A DNA stretch of 64,000 nucleotides from Anastrepha obliqua (GCF_027943255.1 NC_072897.1:60412406-60476405); one strand, 5' to 3'. Positions 10,799 to 22,252 are shown, numbered from the stretch's first letter. The notes: generated by a model from the sequence alone, not told the origin. Translations and numbers: made by a program.

Positions 10799-12127
10799 TA
10801 TTAGTGCTGACATGGATAGGACATAGTGACAACACGATAATTTTAACGGAACTGAAGGACCAAACAGGATTTGTTGACATACAAATAAGAGACCAGGACA
10901 TAGTTAAGGACAGTGATATAGTACTCCATATAATTGACGTTAAACAAATAGAAGATATTATTAACGAAATTACATGAATATTATACAAGTAAAGACAATT
11001 AACAAAAATGTATTACATACAGAATTATTAGAAGCGAGGAATAAGTTAATGACATTAATACCAATAGAAAAAAGACATAAGAGAGGACTTGTAAACGCAA
11101 TAGGTACTGTAGCAAAATGGACATTTGGCACAATGGACGATGACGACAGACAGACAATTCAAAAACATTTAACACAAACGGACAAAATGTATAATCAACA
11201 AATACACATAAATGAACATTTTAATTTGGCAATGAAACAAATAAGAAATATTATTCAAGATGATAGGAAGGAAATTGAAAAAGGACTTGATAGTATAAAT
11301 AAATTCATAGACGAAGAATATCAACAACATAGGTACTTACAACAGATGACAAAAATTCAGTTAATAAAAAGTAAAATAGAACAAATCCAAGACAATGTAG
11401 TCGCAACCAAATATGGTCTAGTTCACCCAAATATTCTAACAAATCAGGAAATTACCAATTATAACATTGATTTCAATAAATTAAAATATTTACAGCTAGG
11501 AATAGCAACTTTTAATAATACCTATTTAATACTAAGCATTAAAATTCCAAAATCATTCATACAAATAAAAATAAGAAAAATCCCAGCACTCATTGTGTAA
11601 TAATGAAAACTTGTAAATTAATATCAAGTAAAGAGTTAGAAATTATAACACTGGACGAAAAAACAGTCCTAGTTAAAAATGCATTCAACTTATTTGCAAA
11701 CAACACATGTAACATGAATGACACTGTTTTAAACGGAAATTACGCAATCCAATTTAACAATTGTTCAATAAAAATTAATGATTATTATTACTCTAATTGG
11801 ATTGAAAGATTCGAAGGAAATATTATAAGATTGCAATATGACAATTTAAAGAATTTTACAGAAAAACTTACATTCGAACAAATAGATGAAGAGAATAAAA
11901 TAAATTTCAAAAATATATCTAAGTTGAAAATTCCTAACAAAATCATATACGGGTGTGACATCCTTCTAATTTTAACAGTAATATTAATAATTGTCATTTG
12001 GAGAACAAAACTAAAATATATTAAAATAAATCTAAATAAAAGAATTCAGGAGAATTCTAATCGAAAGGAGGGAGAAGTTAAGTATATAAAACTAAGAGGA
12101 ATTTATTGCAAATATAATTACCAATAA
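10799..12127 (+). pseudogene. G1 envelope remnant, three frames
   Basis: Envelope-like coding sequence lies in three consecutive frames: about 10799-10977, 10974-11600 and 11603-12127. The second frame has a basic cleavage-like site near residues 34-37, followed by the glycine-rich conserved stretch found after the cleavage site in gypsy-group Env. The third frame ends with a hydrophobic membrane-anchor segment (about residues 113-134) and a basic tail. The last codons enter the 3' LTR, as is usual for errantivirus env. Frame changes near 10975 and 11600 make it non-functional. Confidence 0.75.
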
Positions 12128-12431
12128 ATAAAGAAAAAGCATAATATTAAACCCATTTCTGATTTGTTTAAAGAAATTATGAATAAATTCATAAATCAAA
12201 ACTATTTTTCGGTCGCAATTCCAAGAATTGCAACCGTCCCAATTTAACATAAAAGAATTAACTTCATTAATAATTTAAAGCACTAAATGAAGAAAATGTA
12301 ACAAAGTATTTCTTACGGTCGCAATTTGATTGAACCTTAAGTGAAATAATAAAGTCAGTCTTGTTCCTCCTGTTCGGTCAAGAAGTTGTCAAGCAATTTT
12401 GTTTTTTTTCATAAAAACGGAAACGAAATTC
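12076..12431 (+). repeat. G1 3' LTR
   Basis: It begins AGTTAAG after the polypurine tract and ends GAAATT before CGCG. It is shorter than the 5' LTR by an internal deletion of about 250 bp between the TTACGGTCGCAATT and TTGATTGAAC blocks. Confidence 0.7.
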
Positions 12432-12435
12432 GCGC

Positions 12436-13029
12436 GCAAAACGAGTACCCCTCAAAATTCCATTCGGTCTCGTCATTGATACTTCTCTATACAAGAACGT
12501 TCTCTGCATTGGCTCTGCAGTTTTTGGCTTCTGTATGAAATCAAATTGCCGACGACATATATATGTATGTATGTCAAAACATTTGAATGTGCATTTCTAT
12601 GTTCCTTTGGCAAACGAAACTAGTTAAGGAATGATTTCATTCGCAAATAATAAATCAAAATAGTTAGTATAAGTATAATCACGCAGGACTGAACAAATAC
12701 AAAAATATTTTAAGAATACCAAAATATAAACCTATGTAATATATTTTAAGAATAACAAAAGATAAACATATTTAAAAAACAAAAAAAAAGATAAATATAT
12801 GTGTTCTAAGAATAACAAAAGATAAACATATTTATTTTAAGAATAACAAAATCTTAACAAACACAAAAGATAAGCATGTGTATTTTAAGAATAACAAAAG
12901 GTAAACATATGTATTTTAAGAATGAGAAGAGATAAACATGTTTTTCCTAAACAGCAAACAAAGAAAGTAATATACACGTCGTGTACCTAAAACAGTAGGA
13001 TGAGGTATCTATGTATATACCTATTAATA
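12436..13029. repeat. AT-rich spacer with degenerate tandem repeat
   Basis: From about 12700 to 12945 a unit of roughly 30-40 bp recurs about six times with the core TTTTAAGAATAACAAAAGAT then AAACATAT. I see no gene or transposon terminus in the rest. Confidence 0.6.
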
Positions 13030-13975
13030 CGGAGAGCAAAATTTTGTCGTACCTTTTCTTAGTATTTATAGTCAGAGATAAAGGTGAAACACATACCAAT
13101 GGATTGCGTATGTGGAGACGGTTTGCACAATGTATTAAAATAGGTACATAAGTGAGTAGGTGCAGGTAAAATGAATCACAATATTTTATCTGTATTAATA
13201 ATGTGTTAGAGCGAGAGATATATATTTTTACACATCTATATAGTCGCTCTGTATTGGCAACAGAGTTGTTTGTTTGAAAATTGCTATATATATTATGTAC
13301 ATATATAATCGCATAATTGATAGTGTGAAGATGAAAAGAAAAACAATATTGCTATGTATATACATACTACATATGTATAGGCGTTTTTGCTAAGTTTTTG
13401 TTACAAGCAGCTCTGTTGCCATACACATATAAATGTTGAAACGTATAAACGAATAGTGTGAAGACGGAATAAGAAACATAGCTATGTATGTATGTATTTA
13501 CTATAGCTGCACTGTTTCTTATTTCGTTTTCACACTATTCGTTTATACGTTTTAACGTTTATGTGTATGTACATGGAAAGTTTTTATGCGTTTCAATAGC
13601 TGATTACCTGTTGCAAACATATGTTTTTATGTATTATGATTTGTTCGTACATTTGTAGGGGTAAATAACTTTGGCGCCACTTCTTATCTCTTTTCATAAT
13701 ATTAATTAGAAAAGGATGGTGGGTGACGATAGTGTTTCATAATTGCAAACAAAAAAATAATTCTATTAAGAATTGGGAAGGAAGTGTGAAGTGAATTGTG
13801 TTTCAAAAAAAAAAAAATTGAGAGTAAGTATTAATTATAGATTAATTTTAATATGAAAAAAAGTGCTTCGAATGAAAATAAAATATCTTGTGTATTGACA
13901 TTTGTTTTATATATATGTATATACTAGTGTTTTATAAAAATACTAAAAAACGGTATGACTAAACTTTGCTCTCCG
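13030..13975. mobile_element. Nonautonomous TIR element (CGGAGAGC ends)
   Basis: Imperfect terminal inverted repeats of 24 bp face each other: CGGAGAGCAAAATTTTGTCG at 13030 and, reverse-complemented, CGGAGAGCAAAGTTTAGTCA at 13975. The flanks TATTAATA (13022-13029) and TATTTATA (13976-13983) could be an 8-bp duplication with one change, or the target may simply be TA. It has no coding capacity and contains a strong hairpin (13421-13570). The superfamily is undecided between hAT-like (8 bp) and Tc1/mariner-like (TA). Confidence 0.7.
13421..13570. repeat. Long hairpin, arms about 65 bp
   Basis: The left arm (13421-13487) contains AACGTATAAACGAATAGTGT. The right arm (13505-13570) contains its near-exact complement ACACTATTCGTTTATACGTT. 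The loop is short, ATGTATG-rich and under 20 bp. It lies inside the CGGAGAGC element. Confidence 0.85.
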
Positions 13976-14348
13976 TATTTATATAACGTCGATTAACGTC
14001 GAAATGTCGACGTACGGGCGATCCTAGTAATGCTGGAAACAGTCACCGACGTTAACGCAGTCCCCTGTCAACTGTTACCATGAAACTAATGAGAACCCCA
14101 TGTAAATGAAAAATTACTTCCTTCCGTATCGTAGTATCGTAGATTTTATTCCAGGATTTTTGATTGCCGTAGAACCCTGTCAGCTGATTGCTCTCTCACC
14201 ACACAGTGTGGCCAAGCAGTACAATTCGAAATCATTTAGAAAATAAGCTTAGAGAAATTATAATTTTTATTAAAATAACTTAAAAACACTGTTGAATAAT
14301 GTTAATTATAGACAAATGAACTATTTGCATTTCTTGGTTTTTGGGTTT

Positions 14349-14674
14349 AAAAAAAAAAAAAATAAATAATTGGCGCGTACACTTCTGTTAGGTGTTTGGC
14401 CGAGCTCCTCCTCTTATTTGTGGTGTGCGTCTTGATGTTATTCCACAAATGGAGGGAGCTACAGTTTCAAGCCGACTCCGAACGGCAGATATTTTTATGA
14501 GGAGCTTTTTCATGGCAGAAATACACTCGGAGGTTTGCCATTGCCTGCCGAGGGGCGACCGCTATTAGCAAAATGTTTTTATTAATTTTGCTTTCACCGA
14601 GATTCGAACCAACGACCTCTCTGTGAATTCCGAATGGTAATCACGCACCAACCCATTCGGCTACGGCGGTCGCC
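14349..14674 (-). mobile_element. tRNA-derived SINE, copy 2
   Basis: Same family as the copy at 10485, on the minus strand, with A box, B box and the GGAGTCGGCTTGAAACTGTA body. Its homopolymer tail is at 14349. The perfect 12-bp duplication GTTTTTGGGTTT (14337-14348 and 14675-14686) brackets it. Confidence 0.92.
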
Positions 14675-14838
14675 GTTTTTGGGTTTGTGTGCGTATGTGT
14701 TTGGTTGCATGTACACAATGTTGCCATTGATATTTTTGCTTACACACTTTTTCACACATCCGCGTTATCAGTTAAAATTTTTCATTGTTTAATAAACCAA
14801 AGCCAAAAACCAACAAATGCAAATAGTTCATTTATCTA

Positions 14839-16129
14839 ACGGGTGATTTTTTAGCTATTATCTTTTTAAACAGTTGGTTTAAACAGCTGACGCACGTTTC
14901 ATGCTTTGTTTCACTGTCAAACATCTTCAGTTTGGTCTATAATTTAACAATGAATCGTTTTACAAACGAACAACACTTGCAAATCATTGAATTTTATTAT
15001 AAAAATGCGTGTTCTGTTAAGAAAGTTTATCGCGCGCTTCTTCCATTTTATGGTCAGTTTAATCGACCCACTGAAGCGGCTATTCGAGCTATTGTGACTA
15101 AATTTAGAACCAAACCATCAAACCACCAACTCGCTTACGTAGAGTGCGAACTAAAGAAAATATCGCAGCTGTATCGGACAGTGTTAATGATGACCATCAA
15201 TTATCGATTCGTCGCCGTTCGCAGCAATTAGGCTTCTGTTACTCAACAACGTGGAAAATTTTGCGAAAGGATTTAGGTGTGAAGCATTTCAAAATACAGC
15301 TGGTGCAAGAATTGAAGCCGAACGACCTACCGCAACGCAGAATTTTTGGTGAATGGGCTCTTGAAAAGTTGGCCGAAGATCCACTTTTTTATCGAAATAT
15401 TGTTTTCAGCGACGAAGCTCATTTTTGGATCAATGGGTACGTAAATAAGCAGAATTGTCTATTTTGGAGTGAAGATCAGCCAGAAGAATTGCAAGAGCTA
15501 CCAATGTATCTAGAAAGGTTACAGTTTGGTGCGGTTTATGGGCTGGATGTATCATTGGACCGTACTTCTTCAAAGATGCTGCGAATCGTAACGTAACTGT
15601 GAATGGTGAGCGCTACCGTGAAATGATATCCAACTTTTTTTTTGCCCAAAATGCAAGAGCTTGACTTGCATGACATGTGGTTTCAGCAAGACGGTGCCAC
15701 ATGCCTCACAGCACGGGTAACAATGGACTTGTTGAGAGGCGAGTTCGGTGAACATTTTATTTCACGTTCGGGACCTGTCAATTGGCCACCCAGATCGTGC
15801 GATATAACGCCTTTAGATTATTTTTTGTGAGGCTTTGTTAAAGCTCATGTCTATTCAGACAAGCCTGCTTCAATGAACTCATTGGAAGACAACATTAAAG
15901 CATTTATATGTGAGATACTGGCCGAAACATTGGAAAGAGTATGCCAAAATTGGACTAAGCGGATGGACCATTTGAAGCGCAATCGTGGTCAACATTTGCA
16001 TGAAATAATTTTCATACATTAAAGTAAATGGACTGTACTATCGATTTAAATAAAAATTTCATGCATTTTTCTGAATTTTGCGTCTGTTTTTTTGGAAAAC
16101 TTTCTTATAGTTCTTAAAGAATCACCCTT
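14839..16129 (+). mobile_element. rosa-like (DD41D) Tc1/mariner transposon, copy 1
   Basis: The 1291-bp element has ends ACGGGTGATTTTTTA and, reverse-complemented, AAGGGTGATTCTTTA, flanked by TA on both sides (14837-14838 and 16130-16131). It is inserted in the right arm of IR1; the opposite arm shows the empty site. It contains a decayed transposase. Confidence 0.9.
14950..16022 (+). pseudogene. DD41D transposase pseudogene
   Basis: The ATG at 14950 starts an N-terminal helix-turn-helix region (MNRFTNEQHLQIIEF). The catalytic domain follows: the first D in FSDEAHFW, the second in WFQQDGAT, the third in CDITPLDYF. I count 41 residues between the second and third, the spacing of the rosa group described from Ceratitis rosa. 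The coding sequence is broken by a frame change near 15130-15150, another near 15500-15640, and a TGG-to-TGA stop right after the DYFL motif. The C-terminus continues in frame after that stop to 16022. Confidence 0.88.
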
Positions 16130-16344
16130 TATAATTAACATTGCTGAACATTAGTTTTAAGTTATTTTAACAAAAATTAAAAATTGTCCAAGTTTATTTT
16201 GTAAATTTCAAAAGTCCTGCGACAAAATCTACGATACCACGATACGGAGGGGAAGTAGTTTTTCATTTACATGGGGCTCTCATTAGTTTGATCGTAACAG
16301 CTGACAGGGGACTGCGTTTACGTCGGTGACTGTTTGCAGCATAA

Positions 16345-16544
16345 GTATAAATACGACTGTCAAATATGTTAGTAGTCAGTCCAGTAGTGACATAGTGTTA
16401 AGAACTACCCTAAATTAAATTCAAAAAAAAATAAATTCTTATATTTTTCGAAAGTCAAGCAAGTCCTTAAATATCTTGCAAGTCTTTAATTAACTTTGGT
16501 TTTGTAGTTTGCACTGAGGTTTAATATTGTTCGTATAGCTGGCT
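16345..16544 (+). other. Possible LTR or promoter remnant
   Basis: Just right of IR1 lies GTATAAATACGAC with TCAGT about 25 bp downstream, then an A-rich stretch. Joined across the IR1 insertion this resembles an LTR core promoter and R region. No partner LTR or TSD was found, so this is weak. Confidence 0.25.
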
Positions 16545-18700
16545 CTTGTTTGGGTATGTATTTTCTTTTCTTGTAGTTTTGACCGATGTTATGGAGAGGG
16601 TTGTGTTTTGTTACTAAAAGGGTTTTAAATAACCTTGCCGTGGTCAAGTCTCTCTGATTTTCTACCGACCGTATATTGGCTTCGAAGAGTATGTTAGCGA
16701 TTGGAGTGGAGCGCAGTGCCCCCAGCGCAAATCTTATAACTGAATTGAGTATTATTTTGATTTATTTAACTGTGAGTTTGAGGCGGACCCGTACAAAAAA
16801 ATGCCATAATTTATTTTCAGAATGAGTAGCGTTTTAACCAATGTGAGTTAAGACTGGGTATCACAAACTTTGGAGTGGCCAGGCACTATATGACATTAAG
16901 TTTTGTTATCAGTGCTATGCTCATTAAATCTATGTGGGAGTTACACATGTATCTTTTGTTAAATATGACACCTAGTACTCTTAATTCATTCTTTGTGAAG
17001 AGATATGATGGAGCATAGTTTGTTGTAGGCGATGAGGAAAATGATGACCGATATGGGTGAGGCCCGTAGGGTTCCATTGTCCATGGGCCGGATATCGGAG
17101 CAATAGTCATTAACGCATACCGCAAATTATGGTAGGTCTTAAATTTTATGACATATTTCGTAATTTTGGGGCCGAGTTTCCATGTTTTAAAGCCTTTTCG
17201 AAATCAAGGGATATAAGGGCTACATGGTTGTTTGAAGAGATCCTGTTGACGCTAAATAATTTAGGAAAAGTAGGGTATCTGCTCTTGATTTTCTTCTCAT
17301 AAAACTAGTTTGGTGGCTATTGAGTAGCTTGAGTCTACATATAGAATTTGAAAAGGCGTTGTTCAAATGACTCTAAAGAGTTTTTGATCATGGGATAAGA
17401 GATTCTATCTATACCTGGTGTTTCCTCTTTCAATTTACTGAGTGTTGATGTTAATTCTATGTAGTTTATATCTTGTTCTATAAATTGTCGACTCCTTGGA
17501 AGGAATCCAGTCGACTGGGGTATTTAATGTTGTTCTCTTTTTGGTTTGAAAGCCGATGGGGAAATTGAGATCTGACGCGTTTTCGCTCCAGAATGTAGCA
17601 ATTTCATTGGCGATATCTTTGGGATTTGTATACACGTGATTGGGATTTTTGTGCGATTGTAGGCAGTGAATACAATGAGATACATAATTTGTATCCGCAA
17701 AAACGTCTAATATTTTTCCAGATGGTTTTTGTGGGTGTATTGCGATTTATGCCTTATGTCAATGTAGGTATCGATATTTAAAGTAGCTGGGCTTGTGCTG
17801 CGCTTGGCTCTTTTCGTTGTCTTATTTATCTTTTTTTACTCTTTTCTGATTTTGCCTTCTTTCACAATTTTTTGTATGGTATTTCTCGGCGTAGTGGTGC
17901 TGTTAGTAAATCATTTGAGTTGTCAGTTTGTTCTCTTTGCTTGGAGACCGAAGTATATAATGAAAGCGAATTATGTGGTAAGTTTGATGAGTGTGATGGA
18001 TTATTGGTGTTGCTGGAACTGGTTGCTTGTGTTTTGTTAATTTTTGGTGTTCTGGTTGTTATTGGTGTGTGAGTTGTGGAGTGTGTTGGAAGTGTTGTTG
18101 GTGTAATTGCTGCCTTTTTTGCGTATGATGTGTTTTGAGGGTGACGTTCTTCGTACGTAGTGATTGCTTTTCGTCTATCCACTTTTTCTAGCGTTATAAT
18201 GGCTTGGATTTCCCTTTCCTTATGAATACTGGACATGTTTTGCCCAGGGCATTGTGGCTTGTGTTGTTGATACCTTGGTGAATGCAACTGCTGCAGGCAG
18301 TGGGGTCGGTACACTTTTCGTTCATTTCAGGGTCGGTGGGAAAGGATTTTCAACAGTTCACGCATATTTGAGTGTTATTGCATTCTTTTTGTGAATGGCT
18401 GTATCTTAATTATAATTATTTTGCAGTGTTTTGTTTTTGTTGGTTGTGAAAACGAGCTGGTTGTTTGCTTTTCTTCGCTCCGGTTGATCACCAATTCTTT
18501 CTACTTTGTTTCTGCTATCGCTTGTGTAATTGTTATTTTACTTTGTTCCTTAGTTAGTTTTTAGTTATTAATAGTGCAGCTGTACGTTTGTTTGGATTTT
18601 GTGTTATTTTTGTTTGTTTGTTCCACGATTTGGTATGCTGTTATTGTTTTGCTTGTTTATTTTGTGGGTTTTACTTGTTTGTGGTCGTCGATAGTTACTC
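16545..18700 (-). pseudogene. Decayed I/Jockey-type LINE
   Basis: Read on the minus strand, fragments occur in LINE order. First is a Cys-rich ORF1 C-terminus followed in another frame by VFIKEREIQAI-like residues (about 18400-18180) and a Ser/Thr-rich tail. Then comes the pre-RT region NPKDIANEIATFWS (about 17630), an RT fragment with PGIDRISYPMI (about 17390) and the LISLDFEKA motif (about 17215). A post-RT segment with LRVLGVIFNKR (about 16980) and LDHGKV-like residues (about 16650) ends it. There are many stops and frame changes and much of RT is missing. Plus-strand frames across 17795-18070 are antisense shadows. Assignment between the I, Jockey and Loa clades is uncertain. Confidence 0.7.
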
Positions 18701-18908
18701 ACTGAATATGGATGCATACTCAGATAAATCACAATCGTTCGCGCTGAGTGGTAGTCGGAGACTGTTTAACAAAAATAGTGTTGCTCAAATACATTGGTAT
18801 GCATTGAAGCATCGTCTTATCATATCTACATTCAATAATTAGCGGAAATACCAGAATGATCGAATTCCTGTCAAATATACGATATATTTTGCAAATGCAT
18901 ATGTATGT

Positions 18909-19105
18909 AAGACGGAGTATACCTGACAGCAGTGAGAGAGAGAAACGGGTTTGGTTAGAGCAGTCGTCGGCGGACAGCTGAAGCAAAAAGTCGCAGGGAG
19001 CGCGCTAGTGGAATAGTCATTGTCATTTTTCATTCTAATCATTCTAATTAAATACTATTTTTACATATATGTAACGTATATACATTTGGATTAATAAATG
19101 TTTAC
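18909..19105 (+). repeat. G4 5' LTR
   Basis: A 197-bp LTR. Compared with the 3' LTR it has a 9-bp duplication (ATTCTAATC) and several substitutions. Each boundary could shift by one or two bases, because bases at the ends are shared with the TSD. Confidence 0.8.
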
Positions 19106-19108
19106 ATT

Positions 19109-19122
19109 TGGGGGCTCAACCG
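19109..19122 (+). promoter_or_regulatory. G4 primer-binding site
   Basis: TGGGGGCTCAACCG starts three bases after the 5' LTR. It begins TGG, as a site complementary to a tRNA 3' CCA end must. The same 14 bases follow the 5' LTR of G3 at 60672. The tRNA was not identified. Confidence 0.7.
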
Positions 19123-19501
19123 CTTTTAAGCCAATAAAAAAGTGTCGCGTACGTGTCTGAACTTTGCAAAAGTGTGTAATTTTGAACGATGCATGCAACA
19201 AAGCGTTGTATCAGCAGAGAATGTTAATGCAATGAGAAGGAGCAAATGTTAAATGAGCTTTTTTCGAGTTCTAATTTATAGATTCATAATAAGGTCATTT
19301 CAAATTCAACTATCTTCACGAGTGGGGAATTGCAGATATTTACCACGCGAGTGACGCGAGTGGAGGGTTTCTATATTTACTTACCACGCTAGGACAAGAA
19401 TTCAGATATTTTCTGCGTTTACCAAACTACTGAGGAAGTTCATAAGATTTTTCGGCACACTACTAAGGAAATCGAAGCGAATAAATTTGCGATTAAGTTT
19501 G

Positions 19502-19577
19502 TGGTGCAGAAGCTAAAGTCGGCGGAATTATTCGTTTTGTTTTTTGGCACGTATATAATTCAGGTTCAAGTCCTGAA
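19502..19577 (+). other. tRNA-like A box plus T-arm module in R_A
   Basis: TGGTGCAGAAGC (19502-19513) matches 11 of 12 positions of the Pol III A-box consensus. TTCAGGTTCAAGTCCTGAA (19559-19577) is a perfect 6-bp stem with a 7-nt TTCAAGT loop, the form of a tRNA T arm, and holds a B box. The same module occurs in copy 2 (split by piggyBac) and copy 3. No acceptor stem is evident, so this is not a tRNA gene. Transcription is untested. Confidence 0.45.
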
Positions 19578-19784
19578 GACATTTTTTTTTCTTACACATT
19601 TTTTTTTTTTACAATTCAAACCAGGAAAATTTGGTAAAATTTTTGAGTTTATTTTAATTAAAATTTCTTTAAAATACCGTTTTTTTTTTGTATTTTATAA
19701 ATGGAAATTTCTTTTCGGTGTAAAATAGTTCATCTGGATATGACCTGACTTTTATATAAATCAATCAAAACAGAAAATATGTAC

Positions 19785-20358
19785 TAGGGGTGGGATTATT
19801 TTCGAATAATATTCGAATAAACATTATTCGAATAAAACGAATAATACTATTCGTTTCAAATAATTCGAATAGTTCATTATTCGAATACCTTACTATTCGA
19901 ATACCTCACTATTCGAATAGTTTACTATTCGAATACCTCACTATTCGAATACCTTACTATTCGAATACCTTACTATTCGAATACCTCACTATATATTCAT
20001 TAACATCAGGGAGAAAATGCTTTTAAAAATATAAAAATTACATTGGCCCTTCTCATGGTGCATGCACTTGTACATAAACCGATTAGTAGTCCGCTAATTT
20101 AAATAAATATTTACCAAAAATATTCGAATAGTGAAGTATTCGAATAGTGATGTATTCGAATAGTAAGGTATTCGAATAGTAAGGTATTCGAATAGTAAGG
20201 TATTCGAATAGTGAGGTATTCGAATAGTGAGGTATAAGAATAGCATTATTCGAATAAACGAATAAAAAATTCGAATAAATATTATTCGAATTACGAATAC
20301 CTCTCGAATAAAAGATTTTATTATTCGAATAATTTTTATTCGAATAGTCCCACCCCTA
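19785..20358. mobile_element. hAT-like MITE built of ATTCGAATA repeats
   Basis: The ends are TAGGGGTGGGA and its complement. The exact 8-bp duplication ATATGTAC (19777-19784 and 20359-20366) and the TAGGGGTG start fit hAT transposons. R_A copy 2 shows the empty site. Both arms are tandem (CTATTCGAATACCTCA)-type repeats that fold on each other around a unique 120-bp centre near 20000-20115. Confidence 0.88.
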
Positions 20359-20630
20359 ATATGTACATATATCTATAATCTATTTCATCAAATCCAAATT
20401 ATATTGATGAGAAAATATCATTCTAATATCCGTCCAGAAAGCCAAACGCGCATACACACATGCATATTCATATAATTACGCATACAAACTTTCAACTAAC
20501 GCAGAATATGTGCATATAAAACTGCGAATCGAATAAATAAGTGATTTAGAAAAGATCATTAATAATTGTAGATTAGCGCAATCGTGAAAGACGTGTCGTA
20601 TATGCAGTACATCGTCTCATATTTGACTCA

Positions 20631-20641
20631 GGTTCAAGTCC
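20631..20641 (+). other. Second B-box-like site in R_A
   Basis: GGTTCAAGTCC matches the B-box consensus and recurs in copy 2 near 37669, with GTGAAAGACGTGTCGTATAT upstream in both. No convincing A box was found. Confidence 0.3.
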
Positions 20642-21066
20642 TGTGCACAGTTTTTTGTTCGATATTTTTATTTCATTTTTTATATTTGGATTAATTAGAA
20701 TTGATTTAAAATAGTGTATTCAGGTTTTTCTAATACCTGTTTTTTATAAATTTATTTTCTATATAAAATTATTAATACTTCATTTGAATTAATTTATATG
20801 TAAAACAGCCATAATGGCAATCATATGAATATGCATTCCTATATTTAATCTCTTCAGTCAAATCTGAACTACTTACATACACATATTGATGAGAAAATAT
20901 TCTAATATCCATGGATGCATCCAGAAAGCCAAACGCGCATACACGCATATGTATATAAATATATATAAATATATGCAAACCTTCAACGAACGCAAAATGT
21001 ATGCATATAAAAAACAACAACTGCGGCCGTCTTCTTGTCCGTCAGTGAAAAGATGGGATATGTATA

Positions 21067-21456
21067 CTCTATGAGCAAAAAGAACCGGGAAGGTGATGTT
21101 GACTGTTTCCTTCGATTGCCAAGGCATAGTCCACCATGAGTACCTTCCATCGGGCCAGACAGTCAATAGAGAATATTATTTATTCGTTTTGAAACCTTAG
21201 AGAGATGCTGTGTGTTGCAAACCGCCGGAAATGTGAGCAAACAATTCTCAGATTTTGCATGGTGATAACGCGCCATCGCACTGATCAAAGAGAATACAAA
21301 TCGGCCTGCCGGGAGTGTTTGGAGGACTGGGTTAAGCGTTGGCACATGTGTGTTCCTTCAGACGGGTCATATTTTGAAGGAGATAATATAAATTTGCCTT
21401 AAATTTAACTCTGTTTTGTTTAATTTAAACATTCCCGGTACTTTCTGATCATAAAG
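21067..21456 (+). pseudogene. Internally deleted mariner within R_A copy 1
   Basis: The 390-bp element has ends CTCTATGAGCAAAAAGAACC and, inverted, CTTTATGATCAGAAAGTACC, flanked by TA. It encodes two mariner transposase pieces: a mid-domain with GIVHHEYLPSGQTVNREYY (about 21115-21180), then after a stop the C-terminus ECLEDWVKRW with SDGSYFEGDN. The catalytic middle is absent. The same 390-bp element is at the same place in copy 2 (38096-38485), so it was in R_A before R_A spread. Confidence 0.85.
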
Positions 21457-22252
21457 TACATATATGCGGCTTTGCGGACAGCAATGTGTGATTCGCTGGA
21501 AGTCGCATTAACTCGCGACTGTCGCACAGTTAGAAGACATATTTACATACACATAAGGGTGCATACATACATACGGAGCCGCGGCCACTCGACATGACAA
21601 AAATTTAAGATTTATATTGGCAAATAATTCCACGCGAAATATTCCAATATTGACTATTTTCGAATGGTCGCGAAAATTGGCATATGGGCGGCTCGTTTTA
21701 TGAATGAAATTGAAATATGAGCTCTAACTTATGAATGAACTGTTTGTTTTGTTCTAAATTGTTCAGCGCCATCGCTGATAGAATCATAGCCGCTGCGACT
21801 GCGTCTACGAATGTATTTTGTTTTTGTAGTCGCTAGGCTTAGGTTTTAGCTTTGGGCGACATGCGCATGTGAGGTATGTGTTTTTGTTGTGTTCTAGAAC
21901 ATTTTAGAATGTGCGGTGGCAAAGCGGCCATGGCGTTGCGCTTGCTGTTGCTTTTGCGTCTATCAAAGTACATATCGTGTTTTTGTAATAGTCCAGTCAA
22001 AAGAGGATTTAACTTCGTAATTTTAGGAGTATGCGAGTTTATGGTTTTATTATGTAAAGCCCATCACTGTGAACTTAAGTTTGAGTTTTCGGGGTCGGGG
22101 GTTGTGTCCCGCGGCCGCCATCTTGGAAATAAGGGTGCAACTGGTTTTTCGCGATTATCTCGTGAATTTCGAAAGTTACGAAAATTTTGTGAAATACTTT
22201 TTTGCAGATAATAATATTATCTACAACTTTCATTCAAAACGTTTTATGTATA

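Larger units (their letters stand above)
9158..12431 (+). mobile_element. G1, internally deleted errantivirus-like gypsy
   Basis: LTR-bounded element with gag remnant, no pol, and env remnant. The 5' LTR starts AGTTAAG at 9158. The 3' LTR starts with the same bases at 12076 directly after a purine tract (GAAAGGAGGGAGA), the expected polypurine primer. CGCG flanks both ends (9154-9157 and 12432-12435), a 4-bp target duplication. Gag runs almost straight into env, so the whole protease-RT-integrase segment is deleted. A SINE with its own target duplication sits at the deletion junction. Confidence 0.8.
14031..16341. mobile_element. Palindromic element with TAA duplication (IR1)
   Basis: The ends are TGCTGGAAACAGTCACCGAC at 14031 and, reverse-complemented, TGCTGCAAACAGTCACCGAC at 16341. 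TAA flanks both sides (14028-14030 and 16342-16344). The arms pair over about 250-350 bp, interrupted by an 80-bp gap in the right arm, through AATGTTAATTATA and GAACTATTTGCATTT. Without the nested SINE (left arm) and rosa-like element (right arm) it is about 0.67 kb. It is non-coding. A 3-bp TAA duplication fits PIF/Harbinger-type targets, but the ends alone do not prove that. Confidence 0.75.

Noticed and set aside
17795..18072. Hydrophobic plus-strand frames resembling membrane proteins
   Set aside because: Antisense to the LINE ORF1 remnant; the T-rich complement of A-rich coding sequence reads as hydrophobic.
19501..19728. 75-codon frame at the tRNA-like module
   Set aside because: Low-complexity Phe/Lys-rich frame over T and A tracts; not maintained in copy 2 except by chance.
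21876..22211. 111-codon frame crossing the R_A/FB junction
   Set aside because: It spans two unrelated elements and is not conserved in R_A copy 2.
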